Below, one piece after another: positions 17,414-26,421 of a stretch of 64,000 nt of DNA. This DNA is from an uncultured Flavobacteriaceae bacterium (lineage in GTDB: Bacteria; Bacteroidota; Bacteroidia; Flavobacteriales; Flavobacteriaceae). The number at the start of each line of letters is the position of its first letter. The first letter of the stretch is position 1. The position numbers and the translations under genes were made by a program. The notes beneath the pieces were generated by a model. It ran no database searches. It was not told where the DNA came from and worked only from the letters and a program-made list of their open reading frames with translations. Location of the stretch: NCBI GenBank assembly GCA_947494715.1, contig CANLWG010000005.1, positions 186,001-250,000 on the forward strand. The letters are read 5' to 3'.

Positions 17414-17758
17414 TCAATCAAAATAATGTTTAGAGAATTTTCGTAATATAGGGCCGTTGAGCCTATCCCGAAGTAAATAGCAAATAATGGCAATGAACAC
17501 ATAGGCCGTTCCTACGATAACAAATCCGTAATAGGAACTATCCAATGCCTCTCCAATAACAAAGGAGGCCGCAAGGGACAATATCAACAAGGCCAAAAGG
17601 GCTATAGCACCCACCAAAATAATCTGTGCTCCCGATGTGATCATGCCCATCAGTACCTTAAACACCTTGAGTTTAAGATATTCTTCGCTATTTTCAAGAT
17701 AGGACCTAACGTCGGCATCCGTCTCCGTTAGATCCCTCTTCAATTCTTCAAAGGCCAT
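17414..17758 (-). CDS. Holin-X/DUF1469-type membrane protein
   Basis: A 114-aa protein with an N-terminal cytoplasmic helix (residues 1-38) and two transmembrane segments: about 40-66 (ITSGAQIILVGAIALLALLI) and 75-98 (YYGFVIVGTAYVFIAIICYL). This layout matches the phage-holin-superfamily-III/DUF1469 proteins that occur with YtxH proteins in Bacteroidota. Despite the name there is no evidence for a lytic role. It is the middle gene of the three-gene set YtxH, holin-X, DUF6327 (gaps 6 and 3 bp). Confidence 0.8.
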   Translation of the reverse strand: MAFEELKRDLTETDADVRSYLENSEEYLKLKVFKVLMGMITSGAQIILVGAIALLALLILSLAASFVIGEALDSSYYGFVIVGTAYVFIAIICYLLRDRLNGPILRKFSKHYFD

Positions 17759-17764
17759 AGGCGG

Positions 17765-18094
17765 TTACTTCTGTAGTTGGGCGTTCTTCTTTTTGAGTTC
17801 TTCCAATTTGCGCTCGAGCGTAGCAATAATATCATCGGCCTTATAGCTCATATTGCTAATGGTATCCTCTAGTTTTTGCTCAAATGCATCCTTCTTTTCC
17901 TTGGCGGTCTTGGTCAGTTCCTCCTTGGCATGCGAAAGGCGTTCCGTAAGGTCATGGCTAGTATCCTCTACTTTGCGCTTAATTTTTCTTCGGGTTTCCT
18001 TACCCTCATCAGGGGCGTACAAAACTCCGATTCCCGCTCCTATGGCGGCTCCAGTTAAAAGGGCTAATAAAATGCTCCCACTATTGTCTGTCAT
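17765..18094 (-). CDS. YtxH domain-containing protein
   Basis: A 109-aa protein. Residues 6-28 are a glycine-rich transmembrane helix (SILLALLTGAAIGAGIGVLY) followed directly by APDEGKETRRKIKRK, the classic YtxH signature. The remainder is a long charged coiled coil (residues 30-109). YtxH proteins are general-stress membrane proteins of unknown mechanism. It is the first gene of a three-gene operon with the holin-X and DUF6327 genes. Start ATG is at 18092-18094. Confidence 0.88.
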   Translation of the reverse strand: MTDNSGSILLALLTGAAIGAGIGVLYAPDEGKETRRKIKRKVEDTSHDLTERLSHAKEELTKTAKEKKDAFEQKLEDTISNMSYKADDIIATLERKLEELKKKNAQLQK

Positions 18095-18209
18095 GATTTC
18101 TAAGGTTTTAATTGAATAAATAATCTATTTGGTCAAATTTAGGCCAGGTAAATCTCCAATGGAATGATCTATATCATTCTCGTCATATTTTTGACTAGCA
18201 TCGTATGCA

Positions 18210-18878
18210 CTAGACAAATGAAGGATAAAACTGTACTCTAAGCTCATTTTTGACCTGCAAAACACCGGGAGCTCGGAAAGCTGCTTTTTCAGCTTCTTCC
18301 TTTTCTTTTATAGAAGTTACCGTACCACTTAACTTTACTGTATGCCCTTCTGCCTTTACTTCAATATGGCTCGCATTGATGCTAGCGGAACGTTCAAACG
18401 CCTTGGTAATCCGGTCCTTCACTTCTACAGGTTTCACTTTTTGCTCTATGCTGATATTGTTGATTACGCCCTTTACGCCCAATAGGTTTTGAACGGTACG
18501 TTTGGCCGCTTTTTTCTGATACGCCCAAGGTAGCTCTCCGGACAAATGAACATAACCATCATCGACCCTTACCATAACTTTTTCCTTGGGTACGGAAGCG
18601 TTCCATTCCAAGGCATTGACAACGGCCTTGGCAATTTCCTTATCCGTTTTTTTATAGTCATCGCCATATTTTACTTCGATATCCTCGGCTACCGCTTTTA
18701 CCCCTGCTACATTTTTTGCCGCTTTTTCCGCAGCAATTTTTTTACCATACCGGTTTACCACTCCACTTAGGGTAACAACACCATCTTCGACAATGACCCC
18801 CATTTGGGTTTCGTCTATATCGGGCTGCCACGCCAATTCGTCCAGCACGTCCTGTTTGATTTCTGCATCTGTTTTCAT
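18210..18878 (-). CDS. Triple BON-domain stress protein
   Basis: A 222-aa soluble protein made of three BON domains, at about residues 5-70, 78-145 and 150-220. Each has the LSGxV core: GVVTLSGVVNRYGKK, DGYVHLSGELPWAYQKK, and GHTVKLSGTVTSIKEKEEAE. BON modules bind phospholipids or other hydrophobic ligands and stabilise membranes under osmotic stress. No signal peptide, so it may be cytoplasmic and peripheral. I chose ATG at 18876-18878 (MKTDAEIKQD), which is the usual start of such proteins; an upstream in-frame codon adds eight unlikely residues. It lies 115 bp upstream of the YtxH operon. Confidence 0.88.
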   Translation of the reverse strand: MKTDAEIKQDVLDELAWQPDIDETQMGVIVEDGVVTLSGVVNRYGKKIAAEKAAKNVAGVKAVAEDIEVKYGDDYKKTDKEIAKAVVNALEWNASVPKEKVMVRVDDGYVHLSGELPWAYQKKAAKRTVQNLLGVKGVINNISIEQKVKPVEVKDRITKAFERSASINASHIEVKAEGHTVKLSGTVTSIKEKEEAEKAAFRAPGVLQVKNELRVQFYPSFV

Positions 18879-19041
18879 GATATGTAATTTTAGGTTAAAC
18901 ATTCAAATAATCTCACCTAAAGGTATTACGGCATTATGATCATCAAAATGACGTACGTCAGAGGCAGGACATTTTAAGCGTTAAATCTTTCTGTACACCC
19001 AACGTAGGTCCTATTTTTAAATCCGGGCCATATAACATAGC

Positions 19042-19155
19042 ATGGCAAAAGAAGACTATCCAAATTCCAATTCCGAAAACACAACATTCCGGACCATTAA
19101 CATGACCAAAATCATTTATTGGAATGTGTTACAAGCATACTTTTACAAAAAATAA
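19042..19155 (+). CDS. Possible 37-aa leader-like small ORF upstream of mscS-like gene
   Basis: A short frame from ATG 19042 to TAA 19153-19155 encodes MAKEDYPNSNSENTTFRTIN and continues to a C-terminus ending in FYKK. It stops 2 bp before the ATG of the channel gene, a spacing that would allow translational coupling. It has no domain, and chance is a fair explanation for a frame of this length. Confidence 0.25.
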   Translation: MAKEDYPNSNSENTTFRTINMTKIIYWNVLQAYFYKK

Positions 19156-19157
19156 CC

Positions 19158-20201
19158 ATGGCAAGTCTGTTGGACAAAGAATCGTGGTTGGCCTATATCG
19201 TGGTTCCGACCATTGCCATAGGATTAGGACTCCTAATAAGTTGGGCCGGTTTTGCTATTTTACGGCTGTACCACAAAAGGCAGCCTTCGGTATTTAAAGA
19301 ACAACTGTTACAACGGCTTAAAAGGCCTATACGTTTTTTTATTCCCTTGGTTTTTCTTGTCCCTGTAATGGCCTATTTTGAACCGGGCATTTTATGGGAA
19401 AAACTTTTGGAAGCCGTGGTCATTATTTGTCTGGCCTGGATACTGGTTGCCCTGTTGTATTCTTCGGAAGAAGTGGTGAAACAAAAATTCGCTATAAAAG
19501 ACCATAAAATTGCCAGCGAAAGAAAAGTATTGACCCAGCTTCATTTTTTAAAAAGTATTGCAGTGGCGATTATCATTACAATTGCAATCGCTTCCATTTT
19601 ATGGAACATCCCCAGTGCAAGGCAATTGGGCAATACTATTTTGACCTCGGCAGGGGTAGCAGGCATCATCATTGGCGTAGCGGCACAAAAATCGATATCG
19701 AACCTTATTGTTGGTTTTCAATTGGCTTTTACGCAGGCTTTGAAAATCGATGATGAAGTGGTCATCGAGGGTGAGTTTGGTACCGTGGAGGATATTACCC
19801 TCACATACGTAGTTATAAAAACATGGGATTGGAGACGTTTGGTTCTGCCACTGAACTATTTTAATGATAAACCTTTTGTTAACTGGACGTTCAATTCAAG
19901 ACCCTTGATCGCCACAGTTTATTTTCACTTGGACTATACCTTTCCGGTGGATGAGTTACGAACAAAGTTGATGGAACTATTAAAAGGTAATACCTTATGG
20001 GATAAAAACAAGGCAGGGTTGTTCTTGACCGAAATTGATAACCGAACTATGCAAATAAGGGCCGATTTCAGTGTTAGAAACGCCGCTGATGCGTGGAATC
20101 TGCGCTGCAGAGTAAGAGAGGATTTGATGGCATTCATACAAAACAATTACCCAGAGGCACTGCCCAAATTACGAGGGGTGGAAATAGACAAAGAGCCTTA
20201 G
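19158..20201 (+). CDS. Small-conductance mechanosensitive channel (MscS family)
   Basis: A 347-aa integral membrane protein. Four N-terminal hydrophobic segments lead into the pore helix and the MscS beta domain: TSAGVAGIIIGVAAQKSISN is the glycine/alanine-rich pore-lining helix, followed by LIVGFQLAFTQALKIDDEVV and GEFGTVEDITLTYVVIKTWD, which are diagnostic. The channel opens on hypo-osmotic shock. I start it at ATG 19158-19160 (MASLLDKES); the longer frame begins with TTG and adds 13 residues. It is beside BON and YtxH envelope-stress genes. Confidence 0.9.
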   Translation: MASLLDKESWLAYIVVPTIAIGLGLLISWAGFAILRLYHKRQPSVFKEQLLQRLKRPIRFFIPLVFLVPVMAYFEPGILWEKLLEAVVIICLAWILVALLYSSEEVVKQKFAIKDHKIASERKVLTQLHFLKSIAVAIIITIAIASILWNIPSARQLGNTILTSAGVAGIIIGVAAQKSISNLIVGFQLAFTQALKIDDEVVIEGEFGTVEDITLTYVVIKTWDWRRLVLPLNYFNDKPFVNWTFNSRPLIATVYFHLDYTFPVDELRTKLMELLKGNTLWDKNKAGLFLTEIDNRTMQIRADFSVRNAADAWNLRCRVREDLMAFIQNNYPEALPKLRGVEIDKEP

Positions 20202-20303
20202 TCCTATTAGAAGTTAATTTCTACCTATATATTCCAAAATGTAGCTTGTCCGCAGCTAAGGGAACAATGGGAAACACCAGATTGATAGTAATAAACAAGG
20301 CTT

Positions 20304-23300
20304 ATGGCAAATACCGTAACCGATATAGCACTTTTCGAAGCCATTTTTAAATCCTCTTTGGCAGGTTTCTTCATCGTGGATGCAGATGGTTATATCCTTA
20401 AGGTGAATCCCGAAGGGGAAAAGATGTTCGGATATAAAAAAGGGGAATTGATCCAAAAAAAAATAGGGAGCCTCTTTTCCGATGGTTTTAAGGAGGCCTA
20501 TAAAATTCGAATAAAATCAAGCGATCCCCGACCGTTTCAACTTTTGGCCATAGATAAGGGGGGCAGAACGTTTCCATTGGATGTGCGTATTGCCCCTACC
20601 GTCATCAAGGGCCGCACAATTGCATCAGTCTATTGTAAACCGTCCAACGAAGCCCTTTTTGAGAGTGACAGAAAGCTGCGCACATTGATTGCCAATGTAT
20701 CAGGTATAGTTTACCGATGTAAGGTAGATAAGCCGTGGACCATGGAATTTATCAGTGATGCCTGTTATGATATCTGCGGTTATTTCCCTGAACAATTTTA
20801 TGATAATACAACGGTACATTGGGAAGCATTGATTCATCCGGAGGATAAAGTGAAGGTATGGAAAGAAATCCACAAATCAATTTCTAAAAAAGAACCCTAT
20901 CAGGTTACCTATAGAATACTTACTGCGGAAAACAAGACAAAATGGATATGGGAACGAGGTTCGGGCGTAACCGATAAGACAGGTAAAATATATAGGTTGG
21001 AAGGTTTCATGGAAGATATTTCCGAACTCAAGGAAACTGAAATCATCTTGGCCAAGGAGAAGCAACGCTTACACCAATATTTAGATACCGCGGGCTCTAT
21101 TTTCTTGGTTATCAATACAGATGGTAGAATAGATCTGGTCAATCGCAAAGGATCCGAAGTATTGGGATTGTCAATGGATACTATAGTCGGTAAAAATTGG
21201 TTCGATAGTTTTATTCCAAAACGAGATAAAAAAGAAATAGCTTCATTATTCCACAAGGTTATGCGAGGTGAGGTTACCCCTCCAGATTTTTATGAAAACT
21301 GGGTGGTAACCGCAAGTGGGCAAGAAAGGCTTATACGCTGGCGCAATGCCGTTTTAGAAGAGGCAGGTAAGATTACAGGTATAATCAGCTCAGGGGTAGA
21401 TGTTACAGAGACAAAAATGGTGCAAACCACATTGAACATTAGAAATAGGGCCCTAGAGGCAGCGGGCAATGGCATTATCATTGTGAATGCCGCAGAGGCC
21501 AATCTACCTATTATATATAGCAACAATGCCTTTTCAAAAATTACGGGATATGATAAAGAAGAAGTTTTAGGAAGAAACTGTCGTTTTTTACAAAATGGCG
21601 ACCGCGATCAACAGGGAATCGATGTTATTCGAAAAGCGATCAAGGCACAAAAACCCACTCAGGCGATAATCCGTAACTACCGAAAAGACGGCACCTTGTT
21701 TTGGAACGAGCTAACCATTACCCCTGTGCATAATGAACAAGGACAGCTTGTACATTTTATTGGTGTGCAAAATGATGTAACCGAACGTAAAAAAGGGGAA
21801 CTGCTAAAGGATCAAATTCGCCAGATTTTGGAAATGATCGCCGAGCACAAGCCCCTTAAGGATATTGGTATGGCCATAGTCGAAGCCATTGAGGGATATT
21901 TGAAAAATTATATGGCCTCGATTATGCTATTGAACAAAAAGAAGGGTACCTTAAACAAATTGGCAGCACCCAACCTACCCAAACCTTTAATCAATGTTTT
22001 GAACGGAATGTCCATAAATACGGATAGTTGTTCTTGCACCAAGGCGGCAAGGTATAAAAAGGAGGTTTTTACAAAAGATGTTTCCAAAGATACCTTATGG
22101 CGGAATTACCAAGAATTGGCAATTCAAAATGGTTTACGGTCTTGTTGGTCATTTCCTATCCTATCTTCCAAAAAAGAGGTGTTGGGCACCTTTGCCATTT
22201 ACCATGAAAAGCCAAAAAAGCCTTTAAAACTGCATAAAGAAACTATTACCGATCTCGCCCAACTTATGGCCATGGCCATAGAACAGAACCTCATACGAAA
22301 AGAATTAGAAAAAAGTAGGTGGCTGTTGGAATCCTATGCACGGGAACTTGAACAAAAGGTCACTGAACGTACCGATGAACTCAAGGCCACCGTACAAAAA
22401 CTAGTAGAGACGAATCTAAGTTTGGAAGATCAGGTGTTGGAGACAAAGGCCGCAGAAAATAGGGCATTGACAAGCCAAGCTATGTTCGCCGCGATATCAC
22501 GAAACTTTCCCAAAGGCGTTATTATTGTATTCAATGCCAATTTTGAGATTGTGTATATAGATGGGGGCGAATTGCGCCGTTTGGGCTTTGTGAAAAATCA
22601 ATTTGAAGGACTTCATGTGGAAGATGTCGAAGTTTTTTCAAAAGAACGAATAGCACGTATCAAAGAAGATATAAAAAGGACACTAGCGGGCGAACACCTC
22701 TCTTTTGAAATGCGATTTAGAAATAAAAATTATACGGTAAATACATCTCCCCTGAATAATGGTAATAACGAGGTAAAGTGGACCCTCTTCGTTTATAACG
22801 ATATTACAAAACAGAAAAAAGCGGAGCAGGATATTCGCAATGCATTATTACAGGAGCAGGAGCTCAATGAGTTGAAATCGCGTTTCATTTCCATGGCTTC
22901 CCATGAGTTTAGAACCCCTTTAAGTGCCATATTGTCCTCGGCCATATTAATTGAAAAACAGAACCAGCCTGGTAGAGAAAAAAAACGTGAAAAATATATA
23001 GAACAGATAAAATCGAATGTTCGGAATTTGGTAGGCATCTTGAACGATTTTCTATCCTTAAGCAAATTGGAAGAAGGCAAGGTGGCCCCAAAACCAATAC
23101 GTTTTGATCTTGTACAATTTTCAAGATCCATATTGGACGAAATCGGACCTACCAAAAAACGGGGTCAAAAAATCAATATGGAGACTAATGCAGAACCCAT
23201 AATGGTTCATTTGGATCCCAAATTAATGCACCATGTCCTCGTTAATTTAGTGTCGAATGCCATTAAATATTCCCAAGAAGACCAAGAGGTGTCCCTAAGC

Positions 23301-23570
23301 TTAAAAAGCCGGAAGACACTTGTTTCAATAGAAGTGAAGGATCAGGGTATCGGTATCCCCATCGCGGAACAGGAGAACCTCTTTCAGCGTTTTTTCCGTG
23401 CAGATAACAGTACCAATATACAGGGAACCGGACTTGGTCTACACATCGTAAAGCAATATACCGAACTCATGGGCGGTACAGTGGGGTTTGAAAGTGAGGT
23501 GGACAAAGGGTCAATTTTTAAAGTCGAATTTCCAGTATTCCAACCCCAAAAAGATGAGGCAAATAGGTAA
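20304..23570 (+). CDS. LOV/PAS/GAF sensor histidine kinase (candidate blue-light receptor)
   Basis: A 1088-aa cytoplasmic kinase with no transmembrane helices. Domain order: PAS1 (8-115), PAS2 of fold-3 type (120-247), PAS3 (250-372), LOV-type PAS4 (about 380-497), GAF (500-665), coiled coil (665-725), PAS5 (725-842), HisKA with phospho-accepting His867 in SMASHEFRTP, and HATPase with NLVSNAIKYS, DQGIGIP and GTGLGL. PAS4 carries the LOV signature GRNCRFLQ with adduct-forming Cys426, the FMN-contacting Asn458 and Asn468, and the signalling Gln489 in IGVQND. This makes it a likely flavin blue-light sensor. It has no receiver domain; the gene after it is a receiver-CRP regulator, its probable partner. 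Confidence 0.93.
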   Translation: MANTVTDIALFEAIFKSSLAGFFIVDADGYILKVNPEGEKMFGYKKGELIQKKIGSLFSDGFKEAYKIRIKSSDPRPFQLLAIDKGGRTFPLDVRIAPTVIKGRTIASVYCKPSNEALFESDRKLRTLIANVSGIVYRCKVDKPWTMEFISDACYDICGYFPEQFYDNTTVHWEALIHPEDKVKVWKEIHKSISKKEPYQVTYRILTAENKTKWIWERGSGVTDKTGKIYRLEGFMEDISELKETEIILAKEKQRLHQYLDTAGSIFLVINTDGRIDLVNRKGSEVLGLSMDTIVGKNWFDSFIPKRDKKEIASLFHKVMRGEVTPPDFYENWVVTASGQERLIRWRNAVLEEAGKITGIISSGVDVTETKMVQTTLNIRNRALEAAGNGIIIVNAAEANLPIIYSNNAFSKITGYDKEEVLGRNCRFLQNGDRDQQGIDVIRKAIKAQKPTQAIIRNYRKDGTLFWNELTITPVHNEQGQLVHFIGVQNDVTERKKGELLKDQIRQILEMIAEHKPLKDIGMAIVEAIEGYLKNYMASIMLLNKKKGTLNKLAAPNLPKPLINVLNGMSINTDSCSCTKAARYKKEVFTKDVSKDTLWRNYQELAIQNGLRSCWSFPILSSKKEVLGTFAIYHEKPKKPLKLHKETITDLAQLMAMAIEQNLIRKELEKSRWLLESYARELEQKVTERTDELKATVQKLVETNLSLEDQVLETKAAENRALTSQAMFAAISRNFPKGVIIVFNANFEIVYIDGGELRRLGFVKNQFEGLHVEDVEVFSKERIARIKEDIKRTLAGEHLSFEMRFRNKNYTVNTSPLNNGNNEVKWTLFVYNDITKQKKAEQDIRNALLQEQELNELKSRFISMASHEFRTPLSAILSSAILIEKQNQPGREKKREKYIEQIKSNVRNLVGILNDFLSLSKLEEGKVAPKPIRFDLVQFSRSILDEIGPTKKRGQKINMETNAEPIMVHLDPKLMHHVLVNLVSNAIKYSQEDQEVSLSLKSRKTLVSIEVKDQGIGIPIAEQENLFQRFFRADNSTNIQGTGLGLHIVKQYTELMGGTVGFESEVDKGSIFKVEFPVFQPQKDEANR

Positions 23571-23659
23571 ACGGAACAGGAAATGGAATAAGGACAAAAA
23601 ATACTCAATATGAAATACCGGGCAAGAAGGGTGATTCCGTCCTATGGTACAGACGAACA

Positions 23660-23685
23660 GATTCCTGACTACGTTGGGAACAACG
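23660..23685 (+). repeat. Possible dispersed repeat fragment
   Basis: GATTCCTGACTACGTTGGGAACAACG in the 164-bp gap between kinase and regulator resembles an interspersed element with a GATTCCTGACTACGCTCGGAAT core that I remember from Flavobacteriaceae intergenic regions. Only one imperfect copy is present in the window, so this is a weak call. Confidence 0.3.
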
Positions 23686-23734
23686 GTAAAAAAAAGTGCC
23701 AAATGCCAAATACTAACTGCTGAATATTATAAAA

Positions 23735-24805
23735 ATGAAAAAGGTACTATTGATAGAAGACAACAAAGATGTACGTGAAAACACGGCAGATATTCTTGAA
23801 CTTTCCAACTATGTCGTGACCACTGCCGAAAATGGAAAAATAGGCATTGAAAAGGCCAAAACTTTTCGTCCTGATATCATACTCTGCGATATCATGATGC
23901 CGGTCATGGACGGTTACAAGGTTTTGGATACCTTGGGCGAAAAACCGGATACGGCCAGTATACCCTTTATTTTTTTGACCGCCAAATCCGAAAAGGCGGA
24001 TTTGCGTAAAGGTATGAACCTGGGGGCGGACGACTACCTGACCAAGCCCTTTGAAGAACATGAATTGTTGGATGCGATTGCCTGTCGTTTAAGAAAGTGT
24101 GATTTTCTACGAAAGGAATTCTCAAAAAATATACAAGGAATCCATGAGTTTTTTCAAGATGCTTCGCACTACCTGAATTTGGAACATATTACTAGGGAGT
24201 ATCGTCCCAAGTCCTACAAAAAAAGAGATTTCATCTTTAGGGAAGGTGATCATGCGCATGCCCTTTACTTTGTGGAAAGTGGTACGGTTAAAACCTATAA
24301 ATCCACCGAATCGGGCAAGGAATTTGTGACCGGTATTAATAAAGCAGGTGATTTTATGGGGCAACTTTCCCTTTTGGGCCACTACGGTACATATTTGGAG
24401 TCTGCAATGGTCTTACATAATGCCGAGTTATATGCCATTCCTAAAACGGATTTTATACATCTTCTCTATGACAACAAAGAAGTCTCGCGTAAGTTTATGG
24501 ACATTATTTCCAACAATCTGATCGAAGTACAGGAACAATTGCTAAATATGGCCTATACGTCCGTTCGTCAGCGAGTGGCCATGGCCTTACTAAGCCTATA
24601 TAAGAAAGGGATTATTAAGGACGCACCTCATGAAGGCATCGATATTCCCCGTGAAGACTTTGCCGGCATGATAGGTACGGCTACGGAAACGGCTATTCGG
24701 ACGCTTTCCGAATTTAGGGAAGAAGGTCTAATTGCCATGGGGCAAGCCAGAAGGATTATACTTTTGAACAAGGAAAAATTACAGCATATTGTAGATTTCA
24801 GCTAA
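23735..24805 (+). CDS. Response regulator: CheY receiver fused to CRP/FNR-type regulator
   Basis: A 356-aa protein. Residues 1-120 are a receiver domain with the acidic pocket IEDN and phospho-acceptor Asp52 in ILCDIMMP, the Thr/Ser in FIFLTAK, and the Lys in DYLTKPF. Residues about 150-265 are a cyclic-nucleotide-binding fold (FIFREGDHAHALYFVESGTV, then GDFMGQLSLLGH). Residues about 275-350 are a Crp-type winged helix (ISRE-like DIPREDFAGMIGTATETAIR). It is probably phosphorylated by the LOV kinase just upstream, and the CRP part binds DNA, perhaps linking light and stress genes. Whether it binds a nucleotide is uncertain. Confidence 0.92.
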   Translation: MKKVLLIEDNKDVRENTADILELSNYVVTTAENGKIGIEKAKTFRPDIILCDIMMPVMDGYKVLDTLGEKPDTASIPFIFLTAKSEKADLRKGMNLGADDYLTKPFEEHELLDAIACRLRKCDFLRKEFSKNIQGIHEFFQDASHYLNLEHITREYRPKSYKKRDFIFREGDHAHALYFVESGTVKTYKSTESGKEFVTGINKAGDFMGQLSLLGHYGTYLESAMVLHNAELYAIPKTDFIHLLYDNKEVSRKFMDIISNNLIEVQEQLLNMAYTSVRQRVAMALLSLYKKGIIKDAPHEGIDIPREDFAGMIGTATETAIRTLSEFREEGLIAMGQARRIILLNKEKLQHIVDFS

Positions 24806-24945
24806 ACCTTTTGTGATTCTTATTCTCACAGCGGACTATTCCAAAACTACCGGGCAACCGTTTTATCAACTGCGCCAGTACTTTTCTATATCAAAAGGGA
24901 ACGGGGTTTTCAGCATATATTTGAACTTCAAAGCACTATGAACAG

Positions 24946-25008
24946 AGAATGCCCCCGAACCAAACCTATTTACATGGACGAATTTCAGTTTGGATAAGAG
25001 GGCATTCT
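24946..25008. terminator. Nested inverted repeat between convergent regulator and hsp20 genes
   Basis: An outer stem AGAATGCC (24946-24953) with GGCATTCT (25001-25008), extendable by one pair, encloses an inner CCAAAC/GTTTGG stem. The structured element of about 63 nt lies just before the end of the convergent hsp20 gene. It may be a bidirectional terminator; a small RNA is possible but unsupported. Confidence 0.35.
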
Positions 25009-25024
25009 TGATAAGCAAGACTCA

Positions 25025-25489
25025 TTAGGAAATCTCCACTACCTTAGGCGGTTTTTTCTTGGCCTCTTCTTTTTTTATAAGATCAAAGCTCAAAATACCG
25101 TCATGATAATGTGCCTTAATTTCCTCCTCTTTTACACTCTCTGGGAGCTGTAGCGATCTTTCAAAGGAGTTATAACTAAATTCCCTTCGGGTATAGTTTT
25201 CTTCCTTTTCCTCTTCTTCCATCGATTTTTCTGCCGAAATGTTGAGACAACCATCGTCAATGGTTACGTTAAAATCTTTTTTGGAAAAACCAGGTGCGGC
25301 CAATTCAATTTCAAATTTGTCCTCACTTTCCTTAATATTTAATGCAGGCTCAACGGTTTTACCGTTCCAGAAACGAGAGGGCAGCATATCACGGACCCAT
25401 CGGCGATTATCAAAGAAATCGTCCATATCAAAGAAATCGTTGGTAATAAGACCTCCAAAAGGCCTTCTTCTAAATTTTACTAGTGACAT
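25025..25489 (-). CDS. Hsp20/alpha-crystallin small heat-shock protein
   Basis: A 154-aa chaperone. The alpha-crystallin domain spans about residues 45-145: ALNIKESEDKFEIELAAPG, the middle FNVTIDDGCLNISAE, and the closing GILSFDLIKKEE with the family's G-x-L pattern. The N-terminal arm (MSLVKFRRRPFGGLITNDFF) and the C-terminal KKPPKVVEIS tail (with an I/V-x-I-like motif) fit oligomer formation. It prevents aggregation of unfolded proteins. It stands alone on the minus strand at the end of the stress block, with an upstream spacer of about 144 bp to the upp gene. Confidence 0.93.
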   Translation of the reverse strand: MSLVKFRRRPFGGLITNDFFDMDDFFDNRRWVRDMLPSRFWNGKTVEPALNIKESEDKFEIELAAPGFSKKDFNVTIDDGCLNISAEKSMEEEEKEENYTRREFSYNSFERSLQLPESVKEEEIKAHYHDGILSFDLIKKEEAKKKPPKVVEIS

Positions 25490-25633
25490 AACGTTATATT
25501 TTTAGGTTAAACAATTAATTCATCCACCCGAAAGTACAATCGACCCAAAAACTTCAAAATGACCTGCATCAGTGATTTGACGATTTACATTCAAGAAAAT
25601 GAATCGTTAAAAGATGTTATGGAAAGTTTTTGT

Positions 25634-26287
25634 TTATAGTTTTACACCAAAGGCCAGGTCTCCTGCGTCGCCAAGTCCAGGAATAATGTAGCCCTTGGAG
25701 GTTAATTCCTGGTCAATGGCCGCAATCCATAAATGCGTGTTTTGTGGAAAGACACTTTTTACATATTCAATGCCCTCTGTTGAGCCAATGACGGATATAA
25801 TATGGATCTGATCAGGGTTCCCATGCGATTTTAAGGCCTTAAATACATTCTCCAATGTACGCCCGGTTGCCAACATGGGATCGGTAAGTACCAAAGTTTT
25901 GCCCTCCAACGAGGGAGCCGCAAAATACTTTACAATGACCTCAAAGGCGTCCTCTCCTTCAGGATGATGACGATATGCCGAAATAAAAGCATTTTCAGCG
26001 CCATCAAAATAGCTTAACAGGCCTTGGTGCAAGGGTAATCCGGCACGAAGCACGGAACAAAGTACCAATTTGTCCTTTGACAACGACATTTCCTTGGAAC
26101 CAAAAGGAGTCTTAATAGTTTTCTTTTGGTAATTCAAAGCTTTGCTCAACTCATAGCTCAGTACTTCACCGATACGTTCAATATTTCTTCGAAAACGTAA
26201 GGAATCCTTTTGAATGGTAACATCCCTGATTTCAGCAATGAATTGATTTAAAAGCGAATTTTCCTCGCCAAAATGATGCACTGTCAT
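25634..26287 (-). CDS. upp: Uracil phosphoribosyltransferase
   Basis: A 217-aa enzyme of normal length. It has the PRPP loop LVLTDPMLATGRT (residues about 130-142) and the uracil-binding C-terminal motif GYIIPGLGDAGDLAFGVK. It converts uracil plus PRPP to UMP in pyrimidine salvage. Start ATG at 26285-26287 (MTVHHFGEENSLL), as usual in Bacteroidota. A housekeeping gene on the same strand as, and just downstream of, the eCIS cluster; a terminator-like hairpin at about 26400 separates the two. Confidence 0.93.
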   Translation of the reverse strand: MTVHHFGEENSLLNQFIAEIRDVTIQKDSLRFRRNIERIGEVLSYELSKALNYQKKTIKTPFGSKEMSLSKDKLVLCSVLRAGLPLHQGLLSYFDGAENAFISAYRHHPEGEDAFEVIVKYFAAPSLEGKTLVLTDPMLATGRTLENVFKALKSHGNPDQIHIISVIGSTEGIEYVKSVFPQNTHLWIAAIDQELTSKGYIIPGLGDAGDLAFGVKL

Positions 26288-26391
26288 GCTAGGTGTAGTT
26301 TAGTCTAAAAATACGGTTTTTAGATTTTGGCAGCTTGCTTTTTTCAGCTTATCTCTTGACACCGAACCTAATATTCATACAAAAGGAAAAT

Positions 26392-26414
26392 CAAAAAAAG
26401 AGGTTATGCCTCCC
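26392..26414 (-). terminator. Intrinsic terminator at the end of the eCIS gene cluster
   Basis: On the minus strand, GGGAGG-CATAA-CCTCTT forms a short stem-loop followed by a run of T residues, 8 bp after the stop of the last eCIS gene. This is a good candidate for the end of the eCIS transcript. Confidence 0.55.
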
Positions 26415-26421
26415 GGGTTTG

